DNA from: Candidatus Saccharimonadota bacterium
Lineage (GTDB): Bacteria; Patescibacteriota; Saccharimonadia; Saccharimonadales; Saccharimonadaceae
DNA: 34,269 nucleotides
Direction: 5' to 3'
Assembly (NCBI GenBank): GCA_028289185.1
Contig: JAQGGV010000036.1
Coordinates: forward strand, 1 to 34,269
The position numbers were made by a program, and so were the translations under genes. How positions within the stretch are numbered: the first letter of the stretch is position 1; the number at the start of each line of letters is the position of its first letter. Shown piece after piece: positions 24,479-33,026 of this stretch. Under the pieces are notes generated by a model. The model made no database searches, was not told the origin of the DNA, and saw only the letters and a list, made by a program, of their open reading frames with translations.

Positions 24479-25776
24479 TACTTTGGCGCCTCCGTCAGAG
24501 CGACTGATTTACGGTACCAATCAAATGACGTGTCAGTCGCGCTTTCGTGGCCAGCCATTGGTGAACGCTCGGGTCCGCCAAGTGACGCCGAGGCGATCTT
24601 TGAGCCAAAGCCTGGAATTTGGCCAACGTAGACATAGGTGTGTTCGCTATTTACGGCCACATCACCGGGCTGGCGTTTGCTGGCATCACGAACATCGCTG
24701 TCGCTAATCCTGGTCCAGTTTTGCTTTAGCCACGCTTCCTGTGCTGTTGTTGCACCACCATGGCCATTTGAGTTGTAGCGCTTTTCGAAACCACTATTTA
24801 TCATTAAGCGCGTGACGAACCCGCCACAGTCATTGCCGCCATTGCCACCGGTATATTCACCGAGGCTAGCGGCTTTACGAACAGCATCGGCATAGGCTGG
24901 TTCTTGGTCGGTGCGAACGGCGTATTGTGGCCAGGCATACGCCAGTGTTGTCTTGCCCAGGTCACCGCCCGAGAAGCCACCAGCGGTACAGGAACCGCCT
25001 GTGGTTGTGGACGATCCGTCTGTTGGTAGGTTATTACTCATTGAACCGACGACATCCGGTGATGGTGATGGTGATGGTTGCGTTGTGCCGCTTGTGTCGG
25101 GTGCACCCTGGCTGCCGTTGGTTGATCCGGCGAGTGCTGGTGCATCGACGTATGCATCATAGAATTTCTTGGCGTTACCGCCACGGACCGAAACGACCTT
25201 TTCGTGCGAGTCGGCCGAGCTTTCGTAGCCGTCATGAACAGCGACCGCAGCCTGCACGGGATCATCGGTTGCTTTGAGTGCGCTCAATGTTTGCGGGTAG
25301 TTCTCGGACAATTCTTTCCAGGCATAGGCTAACTGTCCATTCAGGTTTGTGATATCGACTCCGAGTGACGCGGTTTCTTGTACAAGTCCTTGTTGTCGCC
25401 CGCCAGATGTCCACTGTGCTAGCCCAAAACCAACACCAGCGCTCGGTTTGAAATTACTTCCGGCAGTTGCGTGTGAACCGCCCTGAATGATTGTTGGGTC
25501 GAGTCCGGACTCCACTTCGAAGTTACCGGCAATGCCTGCTGCTTGTGCTAGTGTTAGCCCCTTTTTCATAAAGAATTGCAGGATGTTTTCCAAATTATTT
25601 TTGCCAGTCAACGTCATGATGCCATCGGATGTTTCGCTCGGACAGGTTGGGTCATAGAACAGGATGCTGTTGTTCGAAAAGAAATTCTCGTCAAAACCCT
25701 TCGCCTCGACTACATTGACCAACTGCGACAGGACGATAATAGTCACAAACATGTAACTAAGTAATCGCCGAATCAT
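24478..25776 (-). CDS. Exported phage-tail-lysozyme + NlpC/P60 peptidoglycan hydrolase
   Basis: This 432-residue protein has a signal peptide (about 1-25). A lysozyme-like domain (about 50-205) carries QAAGIAGNFEVESGLDP, with the likely catalytic Glu, and GFGLAQWTSGGRQ; it is similar to phage tail lysozymes. A Thr/Pro/Ser linker with repeated SP follows. The C-terminal domain (about 270-430) is NlpC/P60- or CHAP-like, with Cys in GGNDCGGFVTRLM and His in SEHTYVYVG. The two domains would cut glycan strands and peptide links of peptidoglycan. The start overlaps the stop of the large upstream protein (ATGA). Targets could be its own or a neighbouring cell's wall. Confidence 0.85.
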   Translation of the reverse strand: MIRRLLSYMFVTIIVLSQLVNVVEAKGFDENFFSNNSILFYDPTCPSETSDGIMTLTGKNNLENILQFFMKKGLTLAQAAGIAGNFEVESGLDPTIIQGGSHATAGSNFKPSAGVGFGLAQWTSGGRQQGLVQETASLGVDITNLNGQLAYAWKELSENYPQTLSALKATDDPVQAAVAVHDGYESSADSHEKVVSVRGGNAKKFYDAYVDAPALAGSTNGSQGAPDTSGTTQPSPSPSPDVVGSMSNNLPTDGSSTTTGGSCTAGGFSGGDLGKTTLAYAWPQYAVRTDQEPAYADAVRKAASLGEYTGGNGGNDCGGFVTRLMINSGFEKRYNSNGHGGATTAQEAWLKQNWTRISDSDVRDASKRQPGDVAVNSEHTYVYVGQIPGFGSKIASASLGGPERSPMAGHESATDTSFDWYRKSVALTEAPK

Positions 25777-28766
25777 GTTGAAACCCCGCTTGCGACCGGT
25801 CGCGCGCCTTCAACAATCGATGTTGGGTCAATCGATTTGCCGCCGGCAAGTGGCGATCCATCCCATACTTCAAAACGGAGATGGGGGCCGTTTATCATGT
25901 CGGCGCTACCGATCTTCGCAATTTGATCCCCCGCCTTCACTTTCTGATTAACGGACACTAGTACACCGTCATCATCGATATTTCCATAAACACTGTAGAA
26001 TACTTTGCCAGTGGCATCGGCATCGTGTTGGATAACAACCCAGTTGCCGTAACCGTCTGCTTTGCCAGCGGCGACAACAATCCCATCCTTGGCGGCGTAA
26101 ATTGGTTGCTGATTGGTTAGTGCCACGCTACTTCCGGCCAAATCAACTCCAGTAAAGCCACTGTCGCCAAATTTGCGTGTAATCAGGTCGCTGGCAACGG
26201 TCGGAAAGACCCAACCGTTTGGTCCAGCTTTAGCCTTGGTGTTGTCGCCGGCTCCGGTTGTAATTGGCGTTGATTGTTCGTGATCCTTTTGGCCCCCGTC
26301 TACTGATAGGTCCATGGTGTAGGTACGAAAATGCATGTTCAGCGGTTCGTTTTCCGTGCTATAGCAGGCGCTGCCATCACCTTGGTCTTCGTCGCTGCCA
26401 TCACCGTATGGCTGTGTTCGATTGACGCATTGAGTCATGAATTTAACGTAGTTCCATGATTGACCATTGTCCTTTGCCTCGCCCGTATCACTGTCTGGAT
26501 CGATGTTGCCTGTGTCGGACATCCACTGGGCGTTGTCGAGCGGGTCAAGATTTAGGCTATTCTGTGGCATGTAGTGACGGACGACACAGCCAGGGTCGGC
26601 TTTGATACTATACGATTGGTAATCCAGGTCTGGACAAGAGTTGAAATATTCGTCTGGCAACGCATTTGCCGCATGGACAGTTCCGGAAATGGTTGCGAAT
26701 GTTGTCGGAATCAGGCTGGCCATATTCATCATGGCGACCGACGTGTTTTGGCGTGATTCTAGGATTGTCGGTGTAAAGTTGAACAGCATCGATCCCAGGA
26801 ATGAATAACGATTGTTTACATCAAATGGTGTACCTCGTGCTAGGTACTGCTGGTCCTGATTGTAGGCCGATGCCGTTTGGCGGTTCTGACTGATGTAATC
26901 CATACCTGCTTGGTCGGTGACTGGTGGCATGCCGCGTGCTTGAGCAATGTCACTCAGAAGTGCATCAGTACCGTTGCCAACTACCTCACCAGCATCGAGA
27001 CCATATACATTGTTGACGATATTACCAGTCATGATGTCGCCAATTTTTGCTTCGATTGCTGGTTGTGCGATGCTCCAGGCAACAGATAAACCAGCCTGGA
27101 CCGCCGTGGCTATACCGAGCGTTGCGGCACCGGTGACAACTCCAAGCCCCAGTGCGCCAATACGTACAAAACCATTTCGAACGACGCCGCAGGCTTTGTT
27201 GATTGCTTTAGGATTGGAATTACCACCTGTCACAACCTTGGATACGGCGGAACGAATGGCGTCAATGATGGCGGCAGAGCCACCGGTGAATGAGAATTTC
27301 GATGCGCGCGATGACATCTTTTCCATGATGCCAGACGATTCTACCTTGTAACGGAACGAGTCGAATGCGTTGCCACCCTTCTCGGGGTCACTTATCAATG
27401 GAAGCTTACCTGTTGAGGGGCTACTTAATTTTGAATCATCGATAACTTGACTGTCTGGTTGCGATTTCATCAAAATATTACCAGCAAAGTTTGTCGCCTC
27501 TTCACTTGCATCACCGGCTTTGGTTTTATCCGCGAGTGTCAGTACGAGTGCTAACGCTTCTCTTATTTCCTGTTGTTTTTGGACGGTTTTGGCAGCAATG
27601 CTAATATCGCCCAGACCTGTCCACGCGCTACAGGTGTTCTCGGCTATTGAGTCGACCGCAACTGCTTTTTCGGCTGTTCCTGCGACAACACCAGTCAGCC
27701 CGCCTGCTTTTTGTAGAACGCTTGCGTTGTCAGATATTTTGCCAGCCTCATCGACTTGTGATTGCGAGAGTGTATGGCCGCTATCGTCGGTATATGTTGT
27801 GTTGCCATCCTTGTCGGTGTGTTTTGTCAGGCTGGCGGCCTCGATATTTTCCTGGCCACCGGCGATGTCGTTGAGTTTTTTCTGGCGCTCCTCGTCGTTC
27901 TGCCCGGTAAGGTCATAATTTTTGCTGGCCTTGTCTTTGGCGAAAACCTCTCGACTAGTTGGGTCGCTGACGCTTTTGAAGGTTGGATTATCGACGGTAC
28001 CCCACGCAGTGCGAAAACCTTCGCTGTTTTGGAGCGCTGCGCTGAACTGGTCGGCAGTTCGGTAGACTTCAGGCGCTTTGCCCTCGTCGGTAAAGACGAT
28101 ACTTGCAATCTTGCCCTTACCATCGACGATATCGGTTCGGTTGATTTTGATTTTTTCATTTTTGCTTTCGAAGTCTTTCACCTCGTTGTCGGTCATTTCG
28201 CCAAGCTCGCATTTGATCTTAACGGCGCCACACGGTTCGGCGCCCCCGGACTTAAACTTGGCTTTTATGAGTGAGGTTGAGCGGGAGTCAACAGCCTTGA
28301 GCTGGTCGTTGAACGATTGGGTAAAGATTTCTTTCATCTGCACAATTGCCGATGCTGGTGCAAACATGACGGTCATAAATCCACCACCACCAACTAATAA
28401 TGAAACAGCAGTCAACATAGATGCTTTGCTACGGAGATTTTTGCCAGTAAAGAGTTGCTGAATTTTGGCAGGTTTGTTTTGCGCTGCGGCGGGCGTGCCG
28501 ATGCTTTTGATGAAGCTGCCTCGTTCCTCGCCGTCGCGTACGCCTAGGACATCGTTTGCAACATCGGCTTGGCCACGGCCAAGTCCGGCATCGTGGCGGT
28601 TGGACGAGAGCTGCGAGCCACTATAAAAGTCCGGCTCCACAGGGGTTCCAGCTTGTTCCGTATGACGAAGTTGCGCACTTGGTAAATGGGCATACTTTTC
28701 GTCCTGATTTTTAGTTAGATTATCAGCTCTCACAACAGAGGTCTCAATTCGTGTATATTGTACCAC
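25773..28766 (-). CDS. Large envelope protein with degenerate M23-like C-terminal domain
   Basis: This 997-residue protein has a hydrophilic first 110 residues, a membrane helix (about 112-135), a long Lys/Asp-rich region, further hydrophobic segments near 532-560 and 675-695, and a Cys-containing region (about 700-830). The last 130 residues follow the M23/LytM pattern: IYAAKDGIVVAAG, VKAGDQIAKIG and GPHLRFEVWDG. The zinc-binding HxxxD and HxH motifs are altered (GFTGVDLAG, HLRFE), so it is probably not an active peptidase. The GTG start is uncertain; a TATAAT box lies at 28790-28795 on the minus strand. It is paralogous to the partial gene at the right end. A role in a secretion or contact apparatus is inferred only. 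Confidence 0.75.
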   Translation of the reverse strand: MVQYTRIETSVVRADNLTKNQDEKYAHLPSAQLRHTEQAGTPVEPDFYSGSQLSSNRHDAGLGRGQADVANDVLGVRDGEERGSFIKSIGTPAAAQNKPAKIQQLFTGKNLRSKASMLTAVSLLVGGGGFMTVMFAPASAIVQMKEIFTQSFNDQLKAVDSRSTSLIKAKFKSGGAEPCGAVKIKCELGEMTDNEVKDFESKNEKIKINRTDIVDGKGKIASIVFTDEGKAPEVYRTADQFSAALQNSEGFRTAWGTVDNPTFKSVSDPTSREVFAKDKASKNYDLTGQNDEERQKKLNDIAGGQENIEAASLTKHTDKDGNTTYTDDSGHTLSQSQVDEAGKISDNASVLQKAGGLTGVVAGTAEKAVAVDSIAENTCSAWTGLGDISIAAKTVQKQQEIREALALVLTLADKTKAGDASEEATNFAGNILMKSQPDSQVIDDSKLSSPSTGKLPLISDPEKGGNAFDSFRYKVESSGIMEKMSSRASKFSFTGGSAAIIDAIRSAVSKVVTGGNSNPKAINKACGVVRNGFVRIGALGLGVVTGAATLGIATAVQAGLSVAWSIAQPAIEAKIGDIMTGNIVNNVYGLDAGEVVGNGTDALLSDIAQARGMPPVTDQAGMDYISQNRQTASAYNQDQQYLARGTPFDVNNRYSFLGSMLFNFTPTILESRQNTSVAMMNMASLIPTTFATISGTVHAANALPDEYFNSCPDLDYQSYSIKADPGCVVRHYMPQNSLNLDPLDNAQWMSDTGNIDPDSDTGEAKDNGQSWNYVKFMTQCVNRTQPYGDGSDEDQGDGSACYSTENEPLNMHFRTYTMDLSVDGGQKDHEQSTPITTGAGDNTKAKAGPNGWVFPTVASDLITRKFGDSGFTGVDLAGSSVALTNQQPIYAAKDGIVVAAGKADGYGNWVVIQHDADATGKVFYSVYGNIDDDGVLVSVNQKVKAGDQIAKIGSADMINGPHLRFEVWDGSPLAGGKSIDPTSIVEGARPVASGVST

Positions 28767-28834
28767 AAAATTGTTTTTGTGTAAATAAAATTATAGAGAT
28801 GAATAGGCTTGTGGCTAAATGGGCTCATTCACTG

Positions 28835-28843
28835 TGTCATAAT
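28835..28843 (+). promoter_or_regulatory. Extended -10 promoter of the FTR1-like gene
   Basis: TGTCATAAT, an extended -10 form, ends nine bases before the ATG at 28853. The transcript would have a leader of about three bases. Confidence 0.45.
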
Positions 28844-28852
28844 GGTAATGAT

Positions 28853-29536
28853 ATGACGTCCTATCAGTTGTTTTTGTGGCTATCGGTTTTTGTGGCGACG
28901 ACTGTTGAGATGGTCGAGGCGTTAACAATTATCTTAGCGCTTGGCATTACTCGTGGCTGGCGGACAGCACTTATTGCAACGGGGGCGGCAATCGTGACAC
29001 TAGCGGTAGTTGTGGCGATTTTTTACTCGATATTTGCACGTGTCACCGGCGAGGGAAACGTGCCGATTATGCCACTTTGGGCACTCGTCGGCGGCCTGCT
29101 ACTTATCTTTGGTTTGCAGTGGATGAAAAAGGCGATTCTGCGTATTGGTGGTGTATTAGAATCGCGTGACGAAGAAAAAATATATAAAAGACTCACCGCA
29201 AGTGCAAAAAAGGCACCCAAAAGTAAAAAAGATTCGATTGATTGGTATAGCTTTGTTTTGGTATTCAAGGGTGTACTGTTGGAGGGATTTGAGGTTGTCT
29301 TTATCGTGATCATCTTTGGCAGCGCGAGGGGCGAAATTGGGATTGGGATTGGCGCATCACTTGCAGCGCTTTTGTTTGTTGCGCTACTTGGCGTCGTAAT
29401 CCATAAACCACTATCGCGCGTGCCAGAAAGCTGGATGAAACTGACGGTAGGAATACTGTTGACAACATTTGGAACGTATTTCGGCTCTGAGGGCGTTGGG
29501 ATTATATGGCCGCTTGGTGAGTGGGCGCTTCTGTAA
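28853..29536 (+). CDS. Multi-pass membrane protein resembling COG4280/FTR1-type permease
   Basis: I start this at the ATG at 28853, which begins MTSYQLFLWLSVFVAT; the longer frame from 28751 gives an unlikely hydrophilic, Cys-rich N-terminus. The 227 residues form about six helices in two halves. Each half has a Glu pair in a helix: ATTVEMVEALTIILA and LLEGFEVVFIVI. This recalls the RExxE motifs of FTR1-like iron permeases, and the pattern fits COG4280. A metal transport role is inference. It diverges from hydrolase operon A and is the only gene here that could bring in an ion. Confidence 0.6.
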   Translation: MTSYQLFLWLSVFVATTVEMVEALTIILALGITRGWRTALIATGAAIVTLAVVVAIFYSIFARVTGEGNVPIMPLWALVGGLLLIFGLQWMKKAILRIGGVLESRDEEKIYKRLTASAKKAPKSKKDSIDWYSFVLVFKGVLLEGFEVVFIVIIFGSARGEIGIGIGASLAALLFVALLGVVIHKPLSRVPESWMKLTVGILLTTFGTYFGSEGVGIIWPLGEWALL

Positions 29537-29628
29537 TTATTAGTGATTTATGTAACATTCTCGCTGTTTATGATTAATTTCCTTCGTGCGGGCGATCCTA
29601 TACGCGACTTGGTAGCGGACAAAAAATC

Positions 29629-30249
29629 GTGAAATACATTCGCAGTTTTTTTGGCTTTTGGCGCAAATTCATCGTTGGTGATGATGCACGAATCGCGGCA
29701 GTAATTATGTGGTCCCTTCTATTTATCGATTCTTTGTCACGAAATTACATCAATGCTTGGTTTGTATTGCCAGTAGTAGTAATAATAATGCTTGGGGTAC
29801 TTACCTATGGGTCAACTTTGCGGCAGCCACGTGTCAGACTTTCACCTATAGTGAAGTTGCTTTTGACGAGCACGGTGCCGATGCTACTAGTCATAGCTCT
29901 CCCGCCAATACTGTCACGTATTACGAGTAATGAATGGGGTGTTGAGTACATACTATTACCACTTGCTATCTACGTTGCCTACTCGATTGTCCTTGCTGCA
30001 CTAATGCGTCTCGGACTTCGCTCATATCCGGCTCTCTCTACTTTTATATTGGGTCTGGCATCACTGTATCTGATTGTCTATAGGCAGGACAAAATCAATG
30101 AATTCTCGCAGGATTTGACGAGGCAGAATTCACTTGGTTTGGCTGCTGCCATCACTATTTTGATCGCTATTGTTATCGCTGTTCTCGTGCTGGAATTCAA
30201 ATTCCGACACAAGCAAACTATTGAAGATACTGGAAGTTCAGCACGTTAA
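29629..30249 (+). CDS. Uncharacterised membrane protein, about six helices
   Basis: This 206-residue protein starts with GTG, the only in-frame start after the stop at 29575. It has a basic N-terminus and six predicted membrane helices, ending in a short polar tail. I recognise no family. Its 3' end overlaps the end of the convergent PEGA gene by 32 bases. The 92 bases before it hold no clear promoter or ribosome-binding site. Confidence 0.65.
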   Translation: MKYIRSFFGFWRKFIVGDDARIAAVIMWSLLFIDSLSRNYINAWFVLPVVVIIMLGVLTYGSTLRQPRVRLSPIVKLLLTSTVPMLLVIALPPILSRITSNEWGVEYILLPLAIYVAYSIVLAALMRLGLRSYPALSTFILGLASLYLIVYRQDKINEFSQDLTRQNSLGLAAAITILIAIVIAVLVLEFKFRHKQTIEDTGSSAR

Positions 30250-31642
30250 CGCTTGCGCTATCAAGAGTCTTTGAGCTAACAATGGAATTCTTTGTCGTAT
30301 TCACACAGTCCTGATTAGTCGAGTTTCTCTTCATAACAATTGATGTTGCAGAGAAATTCATGACGTTGGCAATACAAATAGGTGCGCTGCTAGGTAGTAC
30401 GACGAGGAGCTTCTGGGCAACCGACGAATCGTTTGTCGGCTGTTGATTGTTCAGACCGAATCGGTATAAATCCAGGGTCGTGATGGCAAATCCAGTACGA
30501 TCAACGGTCGCATATACATAGGCATGGTCGTCGCTCATACGGATATCCGAGAAATTACCAACGAGCGGATCAATCGCTGCAACCTTGTCGGATTTGCCAC
30601 TATCGAGACTATAGCGCCATATATCACTCCCCTGGATATAGAGGATTGTATTATCGTCGATCCAGATCGGTGCAACGACATTATTATCTGGCATTTGAGC
30701 AATCTTGTTCAGCTGGGTGTCGAACACACCTGTCAGCTCACCACTCGTTACCAACTTGTTCCCGGATGGCGACCACGCTGCCTCGTACAATTCGCCAGCA
30801 ATTTGATATTTCGTTCCGTCGTTATGCAGAACTGCAATGCTCGTCGGGCGACTTGCGCCGCTTGGCTGCTGGGTAATTTCGATTGATTGATTCGATGCCG
30901 ATCCTATACGTACGTAATCGCTACTTGAATAGACTTTTGTAAATGAACCGTCGCCATTTGCGCTGTAAATGATGTGACCATCAGAAACATACCACCTGCC
31001 GTCGGGTGCAACTGAAAAACCAATATCCCCCGTGACTTTGAACGGCAAAGTCACATTACTGATTGACTGTCCCTGGATTTTGACAATTTCATAATCAACA
31101 GCGCCAGTTTTTACCAGTCCGATACCAAAGGAATTAGTGCCCCATTTAATTGTTTGGAACGACCTACTCCCACCTAGTACCGAGACATGATTGCTTGAGT
31201 CAACATTATAAAGTGGATAGTTTGCATCATTGCGATCGATGAACGACAAGTGGTCACTTGACGCAGTGACCGCGTCTGCGCCTAGGGATGTTATAGGTAT
31301 CAGATTACCCGTGATAGTTGTTACGATGCCGGCGTTGAGGTTGACTGCTTTACGTTCTCCAAAAGATAGTTTGACGACCTGCCTGGTGGAAGTGGATGCG
31401 CTCGCGACAACGATGGTATACGTACCTGGCTCGACCCTAACGACCGCTTGTTTGGTGTTTTGGGTGACATCAATTGGATGTGAATTTGGGGAGTTCTCTT
31501 GCAGCGTGATGCTATTTGTTGCGTCTGAGGTTGTAATCGTGAGCGTCGCATCCGCAAAAAAGCTATACACTATCCATGCGCTGCCTATGAGGAATAGAAC
31601 AATGAGGCTGTATAAAAGGATTGATCGTTGTTTTGTTGTCAT
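30218..31642 (-). CDS. PEGA + TolB-like beta-propeller membrane protein of hydrolase operon B
   Basis: I take the ATG at 31642, which leads straight into a membrane helix (MTTKQRSILLYSLIVLFLIG) and has AGGA about 11 bases upstream; the frame to 31726 would overlap the lysozyme gene. The 474-residue protein then has a PEGA-like domain (about 35-110) and a long series of repeats such as YEAAWSPSGNKLVTSGE and VVAPIWIDDNTILYIQGSDIWRY, typical of TolB/WD40-like propellers. It is anchored with its bulk outside. It takes the PEGA position in operon B but is more than twice as long as its operon A counterpart. Confidence 0.75.
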   Translation of the reverse strand: MTTKQRSILLYSLIVLFLIGSAWIVYSFFADATLTITTSDATNSITLQENSPNSHPIDVTQNTKQAVVRVEPGTYTIVVASASTSTRQVVKLSFGERKAVNLNAGIVTTITGNLIPITSLGADAVTASSDHLSFIDRNDANYPLYNVDSSNHVSVLGGSRSFQTIKWGTNSFGIGLVKTGAVDYEIVKIQGQSISNVTLPFKVTGDIGFSVAPDGRWYVSDGHIIYSANGDGSFTKVYSSSDYVRIGSASNQSIEITQQPSGASRPTSIAVLHNDGTKYQIAGELYEAAWSPSGNKLVTSGELTGVFDTQLNKIAQMPDNNVVAPIWIDDNTILYIQGSDIWRYSLDSGKSDKVAAIDPLVGNFSDIRMSDDHAYVYATVDRTGFAITTLDLYRFGLNNQQPTNDSSVAQKLLVVLPSSAPICIANVMNFSATSIVMKRNSTNQDCVNTTKNSIVSSKTLDSASVNVLNFQYLQ

Positions 31643-31655
31643 ATATTCATATATC

Positions 31656-33026
31656 CTATGCGTTAACCGCGCTATCACCGCCCCATTTCGGCCAATTTGC
31701 CGGTGGTGGGGTATGGCTTGATCCACACTCAGAGTGGAGGCTGTCGTGTTTTAACCCAAGCGTTTGCAGGAATTTATCGACATCAACACCGCTATTCGAG
31801 GGGAAACTACCTCCACATATCGATTTATTATAGTCACTCCACTCCACATATCCCGTTCCCCCACCCCCCGAAGCCCAACCCGTTTCCAGTTCTGTGCCGT
31901 GGTCTTGGTAGTCACATATTGATTTGTTCGTGTCGACAGTATCACCTACCTTTACCGTGGGTGTGCAATCCTCAGCAATGTACATAAATAGGTCTTTCGC
32001 TTTACCGGATGTTATCTTGTATTTGACGTACGCGCCGGGGCTTCCGGGCCACCCTGATCCACTCGCATCAACGAGGACAATCTGGGCCGGGCAGGCGGCG
32101 TAAATCGGCCCCGACCCCCCTGTGCCACCATAGTCGTAGCCACCGTCAATGCGTGAAACGCTAGAGTTCTTTAGGTCGCGGAAAGGGTTTTTACATTCGC
32201 CGTTGTCCGCAGCCACACTATCACACGACGAACCTGACGAAGCGGCTGAGCTTGTTGCGCTGCTAGTGCTGCTCGTGGGACTGATGCTGCCACCTACTCC
32301 CGCCGGTAGCGACTGGCCGTTAACGATTTCGTTATATATATCCGTCGCGTTTTTTTCACGATTGTTATTACCGTTTGCTTGGTCCGTTGATACTTCGTAA
32401 TCATGGTCAAAGATAAGCGCATCCTGCGATGCAGGCTGGCCTTTCATTTTATTAAGCATAGGGCCGTAGCTTTGATCTAATTCCTGCCAAGCGTATTCCA
32501 ATTGCGCGCCTAGGCAGTCTGCTGGCTTGCCCTGAGCAGCGATAAAAGCCTTGGCTTTGGTGATACGGTCGCCACACCACTGGGCAATGCCAAACGCTGC
32601 AGATGACCCACAGCCTGACCCTCCCGCGACGTAGGAGTTTAAATTACTTTCCTGGCGCCAGTTGCCCATAATACCGGCTGCTGCATTTGCGGCATCGTCT
32701 TTACTAAAGCCTTTTTTGACCAACTGGCCGGTCAAGTAATCCCATATTTGCTGTTCGTTCGCCTTGTCATTGCCACCCTTGTTACCGCAACCACCAGCGT
32801 CACCATTGCCGACTGAAGCGTCACTACTTGAGCCCGATGAGCTACAACTATGATCGTAGTACAGGACATCGTTTGTTTCGCGATACCTGCGTTCTAGATC
32901 GTCAGCCGATGCAGTTGCCGAGGGGGCCACGGCGTGCGCCAGTGGCGATAGACCGGCATTGAGTAGGCACGCCAAAAGCAGTGTCGCCATCCGGAAACGG
33001 CGAAACAATTTGTCAAACTTTATCAT
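31656..33026 (-). CDS. Exported phage-tail-lysozyme protein with M23-like C-terminal domain
   Basis: This 456-residue protein has a signal peptide (about 1-35), a short segment with VLYYDHSC, and a lysozyme-like domain (about 85-240) with NAAAGIMGNWRQESNLNS, FGIAQWCGDR and LEYAWQELDQSYGPM. A Ser/Thr linker follows. The C-terminal part has GPIYAACPAQIVLVD, YVKYKITSGK, MYIAEDCTPTVKVGDTV and ELETGWA, which follow the M23 fold but lack its zinc ligands. It is likely a glycan-strand cutter with a non-catalytic second domain. It overlaps the upstream small gene by ATGA. Confidence 0.8.
   Translation of the reverse strand: MIKFDKLFRRFRMATLLLACLLNAGLSPLAHAVAPSATASADDLERRYRETNDVLYYDHSCSSSGSSSDASVGNGDAGGCGNKGGNDKANEQQIWDYLTGQLVKKGFSKDDAANAAAGIMGNWRQESNLNSYVAGGSGCGSSAAFGIAQWCGDRITKAKAFIAAQGKPADCLGAQLEYAWQELDQSYGPMLNKMKGQPASQDALIFDHDYEVSTDQANGNNNREKNATDIYNEIVNGQSLPAGVGGSISPTSSTSSATSSAASSGSSCDSVAADNGECKNPFRDLKNSSVSRIDGGYDYGGTGGSGPIYAACPAQIVLVDASGSGWPGSPGAYVKYKITSGKAKDLFMYIAEDCTPTVKVGDTVDTNKSICDYQDHGTELETGWASGGGGTGYVEWSDYNKSICGGSFPSNSGVDVDKFLQTLGLKHDSLHSECGSSHTPPPANWPKWGGDSAVNA

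Noticed and set aside
25061..25080. Short tandem GATGGT repeat
   Set aside because: It encodes the Ser-Pro linker of the lysozyme/NlpC protein and needs no other explanation.
27762..28274. 170-residue open frame on the plus strand inside the 997-residue gene
   Set aside because: It is antisense to a long gene with a coherent product and has no ribosome-binding site or promoter.
28751..28852. Upstream extension of the FTR1-like gene
   Set aside because: The added residues are polar and Cys-containing, while the ATG at 28853 opens directly into the first helix and has a suitable promoter just before it.
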